64,000 nucleotides of DNA. Source: Euryodendron excelsum (taxonomy: Eukaryota; Streptophyta; Magnoliopsida; Ericales; Pentaphylacaceae). The notes beneath the pieces are model-generated. The model was not told where the DNA came from, searched no databases, and worked only from the letters and a program-made list of their open reading frames with translations. Shown here piece by piece: positions 34,069 to 44,547 of this stretch (position 1 is its first letter; every line of letters begins with the position of its first letter). The position numbers were made by a program, and so were the translations under genes. Location of the stretch: positions 16,713,501 to 16,777,500 of the forward strand of contig CM065378.1 of assembly GCA_033060915.1 (NCBI GenBank), written 5' to 3'.

Positions 34069-36049
34069 CAACCGCTTGCCATATCCACTCCATTCGCAAC
34101 TGTTGAATCCTTGCAAAGGCAAATTTTCGAGTTGTAGGCGGAGGTGGATTTGCTGAAGAGTCACACTTTGGTGGCCTCGACTTCAAAGGCTCTAAAGCAT
34201 GGTCTTACCCGTTTGTCTTAGAGTTCTTGGGAGAAAACTTGATTTAGTAGTTGTACAGTTAGTAGTATTTTATTTTCTTTGAGGATATTTTGTTTTTTTT
34301 CTTTTCATTGTTTTGCTTTATTCCTATTTTCTTTGGGTACTCTATTTCTTTTAAAAAAAAAGAAAAAAAAACAAAATGAAAAAAATACTTTGTTATGCCT
34401 TGCTAACTAGTTACAGGTATGCTCACATTGATTCACCTTTGGAGACCAGAACTGAGTTGGTAACAGTTGTGTAGTAAATGGTTCATCGATCATGGTCGGT
34501 ATCTTCAACACGTTCATTTATGTTTTTATTGCTTAGTTTTATTCATGTTAGGAGTGTTGAAAATATTTCTTTTTAAAACCATATTTATGTTCATGACAAT
34601 ACAATCTTGGAATTGAGAATGATTGAAAGCATTCATTGGACAAAACTGGAGCTTAATGGTCGAGTTAACTTCTTACACTAATGAATTACAAGTTTTTGTC
34701 ATGAAAACATTACAAGCATGAGACTACATTATGATGCATTGTCGTGTTATATGACTTCTTGTGCTGATGATTTTGTGCATTTTTCATCGTTAAATAGTGG
34801 AGATTGTACCTTGTGAGCTTTAGAGCCAATTTATCTTCTTTTCGGAGTGGATTTACATTTACTCGAGGATACTTCTTTCATGTTCTATTCTTTCAATAGC
34901 TTCATTACACTTGATTTTGATTCATAAGTTAGGTAGTGATTGAGGTTATTGACACTTATACTCTCTTAAATTTCAAACTTAATATACTTCGGATATGTTT
35001 TTAGGTTATTCTATTCTTCTTAGACACATAATTTCTAGATTCTGTCTCTTGAGCCTTGTATATATCATCCTTAATAGAGCCAAATTATTGTTGAAATATT
35101 TTTCATCAAAGAGATGTGATCGTGGTGCTAGTGAAGAGCTTGAAAAGAAGAGGATGATATATTTGTGATGTGATGGAAATAAAAAAGGAAAGGAGAAAAA
35201 AAAAAAAGAAATATGAAAAAGACTGTGAAAAAAAGGGAAAAATGGAAAAAAATGACAAGAAAGAAAAGTGAAAAAAATAAATGAAAAAAATTGAGAAGCA
35301 TTATCATATGAATTGGGAGTTGAAAGCATGGTTTTGGTGATGATTGGATGTCTTGAGCATCAATGTTTTGAGTAGTTTGGTATTTCTCTCTCTATACATT
35401 TTTCTTCTTTATACAGACGGTTGTAGCTGATCCGAAGTATACATGAGTTGAAAATTCTTTTGAGTACAAGTATCTTTGTCAATTTCTTGATTATTACTTT
35501 GACGGTGGACATTCTTTCATGAAGCTATGTCAGGTCCTATACACTTACGTTTTGGTGGTTCTTGTTATTAGATTACTCTTATTGCATGATTTATACAATT
35601 ATTCTTATAATGAGCTTTCCATTGAGAGACCTATATGTTCATAATTTTGTGAGTGTATGCCTCGAGAGCATTTGAATCAAAGCGTAAAGGATGTTAGTGC
35701 ATGATATTGATACACTTAGGTTATGTTGCATTGTTGGTGCATTAACATGTGCATCTTTCTTGTAACTTTCATGTTTTAACCTTGCATGACTCATGATGGA
35801 AGTTGAGTTGAGAATTACCTTGAGTGAGTTCACATATGCCTTAATTGTTTTCTCTACCACTGATTATTTGAAATGAACTGATGTTTGTGGGTATCATCAC
35901 TGCAAGCTCTCACGAGACATCATTCGTCCACTAAGGGTAATCTAGGGGTTTAAAGGCTTAATGCATAGGCTAAATGCATTCGTGACTCTTACAAAAGTAG
36001 AGATTATGTTTTTAGTTTTTAGTATTTTGCTAGGGACTAGCAAAAATCT
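34069..36049 (+). other. 3' untranslated region of the Athila-like element
   Basis: Two kilobases without coding separate the last module from the polypurine tract. The main visible feature is a strongly A-rich, purine-biased tract at about 35170-35300, with many AAAAA and GAAAAA words. Confidence 0.55.
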
Positions 36050-36061
36050 AGTTGGGGGGTG
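36050..36061 (+). promoter_or_regulatory. Polypurine tract of the Athila-like element
   Basis: AGTTGGGGGGTG abuts the 3' LTR start TGATTGTGC. Confidence 0.75.
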
Positions 36062-37461
36062 TGATTGTGCTTCAAAAGTGCAATTATAAGGCCTTGATTA
36101 ATACTTTGTTAGCATTAGTTTATGATTATTTATGTATTTTTGGTTATGTTTTGATGTTAATTGAATTTATAATTCTTTATGTAGGTTTTGAGCTTAAATG
36201 AAATAATTTCCAATGCAAATTGATCGTAGGTTTCAAAAGGTTGCTGTTAAGGTACAAGCTGTTGAAGCACGCAGAGCTGAAACTTTGGAAGCCCATATCT
36301 CGCGAACCAGAAAGGCTATTCAGACTCATAATATGTCGATTTCACATAACTTTTCAAGACCTACAACTTTCGTGAAGTCACCTAGCCCATCTAAGTACTA
36401 GGTAGGAGTCGTCCGTACGATTGACGATGGGATATATAGAATAATTTACTTTTTAGTTAGATAAAGATTAGTAGGTAGTAGAATAGGTTTAGGAGTTTTA
36501 TGTTCTGAAGGAAAAGAAAAATTCTAGGGTTTGGAAGGAGGAATCATCCAATCCTTTGGAGGCTACTAATCTTTTCATCTTTCAAGGGAGCATCTTTAAT
36601 CTTTAGTTTTTCTTTCTTGTTCTTACTGTGAATTTCAGATTATATTTCTTTAATGCAGCGTTTTATTTCTTTAATTATGATTTCCATTCTTGCAATATTT
36701 ATCATGTTTTTTAGTAGCTAAATCAGTTCTTGGTATGGGTTGAGAAAGTAACTAGATTATAGATAGAGATTCAAGATAGTTATTTATTTGCTAAGGTTTC
36801 AAGAACTTGGATCAAGATTCATTTTCTTGCCCATAAATGTCTTCGAAAACAATATTCTTGATCATATCTAACATGCATGTATAGACTGATTTGTAAGCAG
36901 GGATACGTATCGCTAGAATTTCTGATAAGGATATTAATTACAATTGCATACATATTCCTATTAAGAGTACTTTAGGAATCTACTGTTCTTGATTAAGCTT
37001 CAAACATACTTTGTAGACAGGTTTATAAACTGAGACAAGTATGAATGGGACCCTGGTATGAACACTAGTAAATAATTGAATATTGACTCTAAAAGGGTGA
37101 TCGAATCTTGAAGTCCGTTAATCAAAACTATCTTGGGAACCTACCTGTAGGCCTATTACTGAATCAAACCTTACTAAGACCTTTTTATAATATTTGAATA
37201 CAATCCTAAAATTAGTTTAACTTTATTGTCGAATAATTTAGATCAATCATCTTCAACAATTGATTTTTATTTTCTTTTTGAAAGTTTTTCTGCAATTTTA
37301 ATTGATTCTGAGTTCATTATTATTTTGTCCTGATTGCAGACCTTATTCATAAAATTTATTTCTTGTGTTCTTTGTGGATCAACCTCGGACTTACTGAGAT
37401 ATTATTACTGCATTGCAACCGCACACTGACGGATATAAATTACACTATTCAGGAGCGATCA
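36062..37461 (+). repeat. 3' LTR of the Athila-like element
   Basis: This 1400 bp LTR is colinear with 18425-19829 plus 24851-24856 and differs at a few percent of positions by eye. It starts TGATTGTGC and ends GGAGCGATCA. Confidence 0.9.
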
Positions 37462-37466
37462 CAAAC
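37462..37466. repeat. Right target duplication of the Athila-like element
   Basis: It is an exact copy of 18420-18424. Confidence 0.85.
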
Positions 37467-38097
37467 ACATGGGGTAATATTCTTATGATTAGAAATCATA
37501 GAATAACACAAATTTAATTTCTGATAAGAAATTAAAGACTCTAGCAATTAAATTTGCTAATACACAAAGTATCATATGCCCATATTCTAAAGGTTACAAA
37601 CCATAGAATAACACCATTTTAATTCCTCAAATGAAATTAAAAACTTTAGCAATAAAAATTACTCAACCACAAAGTTATGCTTTCACCAAAAACATATAAG
37701 CATGGCAAGACAAACAATATGTAGCATTTAAGATACATAAAGATGTACTAATACAACTTATCATGCTAAACATGTAACGGAAATAGAACTTTAACAAATT
37801 AACAATCACTATGCAAGTTAAATTCATCACAATATTAGGATATATGTCAATTACTATGTAATACGAAACTCAAGTTTTCAGATTTGTAACAGGTTCATTT
37901 CAGAGATAAACAATCACTTTTTAAGTGGTAAATAAAATAAATTTAGTGCCTTAGAAACATAAAAACTTTACGTTACTGTCAAATCTAAATTCACACATAA
38001 CTATGAATATCCTATACTCAACAACACACAACCATATGCAACTTCACAGTATTACTACATATGGAAAACACATATAAGTAGAAATACATGATCATGG
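37467..38097 (-). other. Interior of the layer 2 element next to its 5' LTR
   Basis: This AT-rich non-coding DNA has an imperfect tandem pair of about 105 bp (starting near 37478 and 37583), each with atagaataacac and aaattaaa words. The expected tRNA primer site is not seen. The left LTR's last 230 bp have no counterpart here, so a deletion probably removed the end of this LTR and the primer site. Confidence 0.45.
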
Positions 38098-39191
38098 GAT
38101 TAATAGGTGTCTATCTCCAGGATAAAATGATCACGACATTGAATAAGTAGCACTACAATATTCAGGTCCAGCAAATACAAATGTCAAATTCTACTATCTC
38201 CATGTATAGTATGAATGTAATATGTATGAAGAAAAACATAAGGAAATTTTTGTTTAACTCAACACAGAATTACAACAATAAATTTCATACAGAAACCTAC
38301 ATTATTTTTAACAAATTCAATATGGCATGATAACTAAAGACAGTATTTCCTATGCTAGAAATAAACTGCAATTTTGTAGAATTTCAACGCAAAAATTCAA
38401 TACAAAAACATAGAACAAAGTGGTTAAATTTTCACTGAAATTTACCACACAACATATACAAAAATTAATTTGAAAATAAAACCTGGATAGAAATTCGTAC
38501 AGAATTTCTAAGTCTGAAATGAAGATAAGAAAGACTGATTGAATAGGCAAAATCTGCCTGAAACAGTCACCGGAATCTGGGCAGAATGTTATCGGGTCGG
38601 TTGCGGCAAGACTTCACTGGAGAGAGAGAGAGAGAGACGAACAAAAACTATGTAAAAAACTGTTTTATTTTGGAGGGAGAATATTTCTATATATAGAAAG
38701 ACTCACACCCTTTCAAAATGATGCCAGCCAAACGCGCCCTTAGGAAGGGTTGCGACCGTTGGAATTAAATTTGAACTTCAACCGGTTCGGTTCCCGCCTA
38801 GTTCACACACATTTGGTTCAGACCGCATCCAAAAATTAAATATTAAACCGGCCCAAGCCTTTTTAATATTAGTTTAATTGCACCCGCACCCGCACCCGCA
38901 CCCGCACCAGAGCCGAGTTGAGTCAGCTGGAAGAACGGGCAAGTGGCAGCGGCGCCACGTGTGTGGAGTATTGGGTCAACCCATGGGTTCTATAGATCCT
39001 TCCCCTTCCACAAAAGTGGGGTGCCCTTTGAGGCCCAAACCCATCTCTAAACCTAGGCTTTATATACCCATCAAATTTTCAATAGAAAATCAATGTGAGA
39101 CAAGCCTTTAGTTTCACCTAATAACCATACTCATGGTACCTACTTTGGAGACTATTATCTCATTCAAACCTCCATGGATTTGAGTAAGTAG

Positions 39192-39232
<41 letters not shown>

Positions 39233-39313
39233 CCTTGGACCCACTAAAAAGGACAAGTGAGTCCCACCTTAACAATGGCTTAAAGTTGGTGTGTCACACC
39301 AAATATTCCAACA
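38098..39313 (-). repeat. 5' LTR of the layer 2 element, lacking its U5 end
   Basis: It is homologous to 9735-10983. A minus-strand TATA box lies at 38687-38697, followed by a shorter GA run at 38621-38637. A CACCCG hexamer is repeated about five times at 38881-38908. It ends ATTCCAACA at 39313. Confidence 0.8.
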
Positions 39314-39318
39314 CTAGT
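39314..39318. repeat. Right target duplication of the layer 2 element
   Basis: ctagt is an exact copy of 9499-9503. Confidence 0.8.
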
Positions 39319-39407
39319 CAACAATGACCAGGCTAACATAACCCAATCCACAACTCAAAAGCTTCACACACCCACAAGTGTACAAGAGAGAGAGAGAGCC
39401 AAGAGAA

Positions 39408-39439
<32 letters not shown>

Positions 39440-39620
39440 CACTAACATTGCTCTTTGTTGCTACTACTTCCAATTGAAGCTTGAACCACTTTTAAATAGA
39501 TGGCCTAAGGCGGTGTAGGAGGTGGTGGAAACATTCTAGTTGTGTAGATCACCATAGGTCACTGGGTCAGTCCACTGATGGGTGCTCGGTTTCGATCCGA
39601 ACCCAACCCAAAGTCTTATA
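39319..39620 (-). repeat. 3' LTR of layer 1 element, U3 and R part
   Basis: It continues 9358-9503 across the layer 2 insertion. A minus-strand TATA-like box CTATTTAAAAG at about 39489-39499 is followed by a CT-rich leader (the GA run 39384-39439). The LTR boundary at 39620 abuts a purine tract. Confidence 0.5.
39384..39439. repeat. GA-rich microsatellite in the layer 1 LTR leader
   Basis: An interrupted GA run, with perfect stretches at both ends. Confidence 0.85.
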
Positions 39621-39634
39621 TCTCCCACTCACCC
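39621..39634 (-). promoter_or_regulatory. Polypurine tract of the layer 1 element
   Basis: The minus strand reads GGGTGAGTGGGAGA directly before the LTR start. Confidence 0.5.
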
Positions 39635-40126
39635 ATGGTGGGACTGACCGTCACAATTTCTCTCTCGATCCATCTTATACAGTTGTATGAGTTCATATTA
39701 GCAAATGAGTTGTACGATCTCTGAACACACCTGCAATTGGGAGCTTTATGCTAACAACTCAGTTAGACTCAATATAGAGACATCAACCCTCAAAATAAAG
39801 TGTCTCGTGTAACCCAGACCCAACCAGACACATTTGGTCGAAGCATCTCTAATCCTTCAAAAGAGCATGCTTAACCTTTTAAGCCATCGCCAATAAATTC
39901 ACACTTATGTCGCAGTACATAGTAGTGCCATAAGCTGCCGATAGTGAATATAAAGCGTGATGCTCTAAATGTTCTTCCCTTCACCCTAATGTCATTCAGT
40001 TCAGAATTGACCGCTTTCTTAGTGATATCACGAAAGGTCGAATCATTCATGACCGTAGGTAACATGCCAAAGTAGCTGATTATCAATCATTACACCATAG
40101 TGCACAGTCAAAAGTCACAAAGGGTA
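39635..40126 (-). other. Layer 1 interior, non-coding
   Basis: There is no recognisable protein pattern. The segment continues at 41815 after the Copia-type solo LTR. Confidence 0.45.
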
Positions 40127-40131
40127 CAAGT
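40127..40131. repeat. Left target duplication of the Copia-type solo LTR
   Basis: caagt is repeated exactly at 41810-41814. Confidence 0.85.
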
Positions 40132-41809
40132 TGTTGGCCCAAAAGGCAACCCAAGAAGGGGGTGAATTGGGTTTTTTGAAAATTAATAGTAATTAAGATT
40201 AATTAAAAACTAATTTAATCAATAGAACAGTGAATCAAGATATATGCAATGCAATGTCATCAATAAGGAAATGAAAACAGAGCAAGAGAAATCACACCAA
40301 GAATTACCGAGGTTCAACCACAACTGATAGTCTACGTCCTCACCCCAAGGTCCCCTTGAAGTTTCCTTTCACTATGCAATCTCCAATTACAAAGAAGGTG
40401 CTAATTTACCAAGTGCTCAGCTCACTTTTACACAAGAACTTCTTCACAAGTTTTTCCAGCTATCAAGTGGATTTGTTCAAGATCCACTTGAACTTACAAG
40501 AGTTTTTCTTTTACAAGAGAACTCTCAAACTCTCACTTACAGGTGTGTGAAAGTTATACACACGAATTACAAACTCTCTATCAAGAGTGAATAGAAAAAT
40601 AAAAGCTCACTTAATACCAAAATGAAGACAAAGCTTGAACAGTCAGTGGATGTTGTTTTTCTTGTTTCTCTTGTATATAAATACAGTTGGAAGCTTGTAT
40701 ATAAACCCTTGTATTGATTTCGTCCGTTGGTAATTGTTGGAGCTCATTTAATGTACGTCTAGTCCATTATAACGTTAAAAAAGCTAGTCGTTATTTCCCA
40801 AGTGTTAACACTTGATCTTATGTGTCAACATATCTGGCCTGCATTTTTCAGATGTTGTCCACTGTCTCCATGTGTCGACACTTCAACTCCATATGTCGAC
40901 ATTTGATCATTCTGTCTTCAAACTTTTGGCCTCTGTCGTTATGTGTCGACTCTTCATTTTTATGTGTCGACACATTATCCAGAAATCTTTGCTCATTCTT
41001 CCAATGATCAAGTTCAGCTTCAGCAATATTAAAAGATCTTTATGGAGTCTTCTCTTTAAGATATGATGATAGATCAAAGTCTTTAATTCATCAAAGTTGT
41101 CTTCTATTCAATTTTAACTTTTGATAATCATCTTTTCTTTAATTTCTAAGCTACCATAACTTCTTTCCATTAATGCCAAGCTCTCCTTCTTCATTTTTTA
41201 GCTCCCTCCATCTGCTGTTAATGACTTCTTCATCCATATAGAGCCTCATATTTATGATGGCTCATTGTCGAGCTCTTCTTTTTGCTACTCATCTTTCTTT
41301 CTTCTTTAGGATCATTTCAATGAGTCTTTTATAAGCCTAATGAAGTCTACTCTTGAACATCCTCAATTTCTTTGAATACATACCATCTTTATTGACTCTT
41401 CATATCCCAGATGAAGTCTACTCTTGGATTCTTTGTAGAGATTATACAATTATGTTGAATTCTCTTTTTGAACATCTCTAATCTTTTCGAATTCAAATTA
41501 ATTTCATTGAGTCTACGCACTCTTGATGAAATCTTCTTTTGAATACCCTCAATCTCTTCAAATGCAAATCATTTATTTGAAGTTGTAATAGATGTCATTG
41601 CTCTGTTTGGTGCATTGCATGACTCTTATAGTGTATTGCTTGATTTAGCTTATTGTGCATCCACTTTGACATGTATTAGACTTTTCAGTTAAAACTTTTA
41701 GTCTAAATTATAATCTTTATTAATCTACACACTAAGTAGATGTATTAGTAAAATAACACAAGTTTTAGTTATCATCAAAATCAACATGGGGATCAACCTT
41801 GAGTTAACA
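40132..41809 (-). mobile_element. Copia-type solo LTR
   Basis: This 1678 bp segment starts TGTTGGCCC, ends GAGTTAACA and is flanked by exact caagt copies, with no internal region. Its left end, with ggcaacccaagaaggggg and gtgaattgggtt, matches the ends of the Copia LTRs at 49355 and 52018, which gives its orientation and family. It contains a cluster of TGTGTCGACA palindromes at about 40802-40975. Confidence 0.85.
40802..40975. repeat. Cluster of TGTGTCGACA-like palindromes
   Basis: Six variants of tgtgtcgacac occur at irregular spacing within 175 bp (for example 40871, 40893, 40942 and 40963). Each is a near-perfect palindrome centred on GTCGAC. Confidence 0.75.
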
Positions 41810-41814
41810 CAAGT
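41810..41814. repeat. Right target duplication of the Copia-type solo LTR
   Basis: It is an exact copy of 40127-40131. Confidence 0.85.
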
Positions 41815-44542
41815 AATGCGTGGTCATATAAAAATGACCTGATGGAATCACACGGTAAAGAAACAGGGATCTATTCACTCACCTCCATAGTCGGTCATTA
41901 AGCATATGTAGTATAAAATACATGCAATGGTGGAGCAACTCTCCCAAAGAGCGTATGTCAAGCTACTAACACCATACAGATTTTGGTTTAGTCACTACAA
42001 AAGCACCTAACCCGAGTTCTTCACAAGCTCACCATACAGAGGCATCAAATAAAGATCTTGCACCCAGTTATTCATAACAAGCATGATGGATATTGGGCTA
42101 TAACCATCTTCAACCCTCGATCGTTAAGCATCATCCTATCTATGAACAAGGCAACACTTTAGCTTAGTGTGTCTCATTTTTGCTTGCCAACTTAAGCACC
42201 AAAAACACACTATCTGACGTGCCAAAGGCATGCTTCATGGGCGCCAAAGGTGATTGCTTGTGTGAGTGAGCCAATCTTGCCTGTTGACATACTGATTTGT
42301 GTGTGCCAGCACAAATGCCGTGATAATATAATGCATAGATAAACAACAAATGATAATCACATGCAAAATGGCAATAATATCCCCAATTACAACATATGTA
42401 AAATATAAATGATCAACTGAAAATCAAAATATGGGTTACGATCACTACCTCTCTATGCAACTGTAACATTGATGATTACATAATTTGTGACTAATATAAA
42501 TTGCTACCTCAATGGGTTCAATCATAATATATCTAATTTGCACTCAAGCATGTTGCTGCTCTGAATAGCACAACTGCAACCAAATTAGTAGTAGTGTACA
42601 TGCAATCTTTTTAAGATAACATAATATCCTCTTGATTGCATTTGATGAGCAAGACCGGAACACCACTATTTTTATGTTGACTAACTAAAACATGTAGCAT
42701 ACGCCAGATCAAGTACACACCATACAGTATACTTTAGTATGCTATCTGTATGGAAAAATAATGAATATAAGCCAAGTACACACCATAGCATACTCCAAGC
42801 TCCTAACAATAATATATCAAGAAACTTAAGCCAAGTACATACAAAATATACTAGTAGGCTCCTAATAGTAAAAAATAGAACGCATGTCATCTGATATCAT
42901 CTGATATCTCTAAATAGAGTCTCAAGATTCATTTCAAGGTACAGGCTTTTGCCTTTCTCCTTTTAACAAGATCATCCAACTTGTGTACGACTTTTAAAAC
43001 TCAAGAGTTCCAATAAATCTTACACTGTTACGAATAACCAAGTCCTGTACAAGGTTAATATGAAAAACTCTATAATATTAATCCACTCCCACTAGCAACT
43101 GATGATAAAGCCTCCAACACTGTCTTGGGCTCAATATCATCATGTAGAGCAACCACAAGAATTTTCTCTCCATCATACAAAGTAATGATGAGAAATAATC
43201 TATACATGTTACCTCTCAACTGAGAAATATAAGAATTCACATTTAAGTCATTCCCACTATCCCTAGGATGTTAAAGAATTTCTTCTTCTTTCTCTACTAG
43301 GTTACAAAGTGTCTTACATAAGATTCTCTGTCTTATAGAGCTCCTAGAACTCGAAGCATCTTACCTTTGCTAGAGATATTTATGTGACTTAAATTCAGTC
43401 TCACTTCCATTTTGATGCTCATTACACATGACACTTCGAATCCTCAGGCAGGATACCAACATATGTGCCTTCTTAAGGCCTAACTTCCAAAATAGTGAAA
43501 AAATAAGCTGCAAATCTTATAATCGCAAATTGCCTAAAATAGGTAATTCGCCGGTCTATTACACAAAATAAATGGAAAGCATTGATCTAGAGAGCACATT
43601 GTTATGAAGCCATTTGATTTACTCTCTAACACAGACTAATTGGAATACAGATTTCTTATTGTTCTATTGCATGGTTTCCTAGTTATCTCACATAGAAAAG
43701 GTGACTTTAGTGAGTGGAAATCAAAAATTCCTCTCAAGCTATCCTAGTCATCCTGTCTTACCTGATACAAAACCATGATAAGATAAACAATTCCCAAAAT
43801 TCCAACTTGTGTCTCTTGACACAAGTCTAAAGGTTAGGCTTAGCATGATAACAACAGAGAACAAGCTCTACCAAATCACTAGAGTAGGGAGGATGTCATG
43901 GAGATTTAAGTGCATCCAAAACGCAAATCTAGCTAAAAATGATAATCCAAAAGCACATTCTTGCTAAAATTATTCTCCATACAAGCTCTCTTGCTCACGG
44001 CTGAAATGCCTTAATACTCTTCACATGTACTTGACTATATTTCTCATTTTTTTAATTAGTTATTTCTAATTCTACTATCCACATAAGCAGAAAATAAATA
44101 ACCAACATATGACTCCACAAGGTAGTCAATTCAAGAAAGTAAGTCCAGGAGTATTTTATTCAACTTAGTGCATTCATAAGCGAAATATTCAAAAAATCTG
44201 TCTTAGAAATAATAACATTCTAGCTTTAATCTTCTTCCACCATGCCTACAACTAATGCGCTTGGTGGTCATTGCCTAATAATACCCGTAAGTCTAACATA
44301 TCTGTTATATATATCCAAATCTCCTTCTTATCATAGACCTGGTCAAATAAACAGTTTCCCTAAATATGCAACCTTTGAAGCGCTAATATAGAAGTCAAAC
44401 AAGCAATGACATTGGATTCTATGGCCATTAAGCGCTCATCCATAAGTTGCATCACTGGATTATGCTACCTCTAGGTGCTTATCCATAGTAGACACGTTAT
44501 GTGTGCTTATTGCTTGGTAGTCATTATTATAATTTCCAGTAT
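41815..44542 (-). other. Layer 1 interior, non-coding
   Basis: These 2.7 kb show no domain on either strand and no tandem repeat of note. I read them as decayed or non-coding interior of the outermost element. Confidence 0.45.
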
Positions 44543-44547
44543 CTCGT
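44543..44547. repeat. Left target duplication of solo LTR C (ctcgt)
   Basis: The right copy at 48828-48832 is ctcgc. One C-to-T difference separates them. Confidence 0.6.

Larger units (their letters stand above)
18425..37461 (+). mobile_element. Layer 3: Athila-like Ty3/gypsy retrotransposon, decayed
   Basis: Two LTRs of about 1.4 kb, a TGGCGCCGTTGCCGG primer site, gag-pol in the order gag, protease, RT, RNase H, integrase, a purine tract after integrase, and env-position reading frames before the 3' LTR together fit the Athila lineage. Exact caaac duplications flank it. Without the solo LTR inserted in its 5' LTR it is about 14.0 kb, normal for Athila. The coding region has at least nine stops and several frameshifts, so it is dead. 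Confidence 0.88.
9504..39313 (-). mobile_element. Layer 2: pol-less LTR element hosting the Athila-like and solo-LTR insertions
   Basis: The ends are TGTT...AACA and are flanked by the exact pentamer ctagt on both sides. The two terminal regions are homologous and both lie in minus orientation. A polypurine tract abuts the left LTR. After subtracting the insertions 13613-18288 and 18425-37461 with their duplications, about 6.1 kb remain, with about 3.4 kb between the homologous LTR regions. No RT, integrase or protease is seen, so it was probably a non-autonomous (LARD-like) element moved by a relative. Confidence 0.8.
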
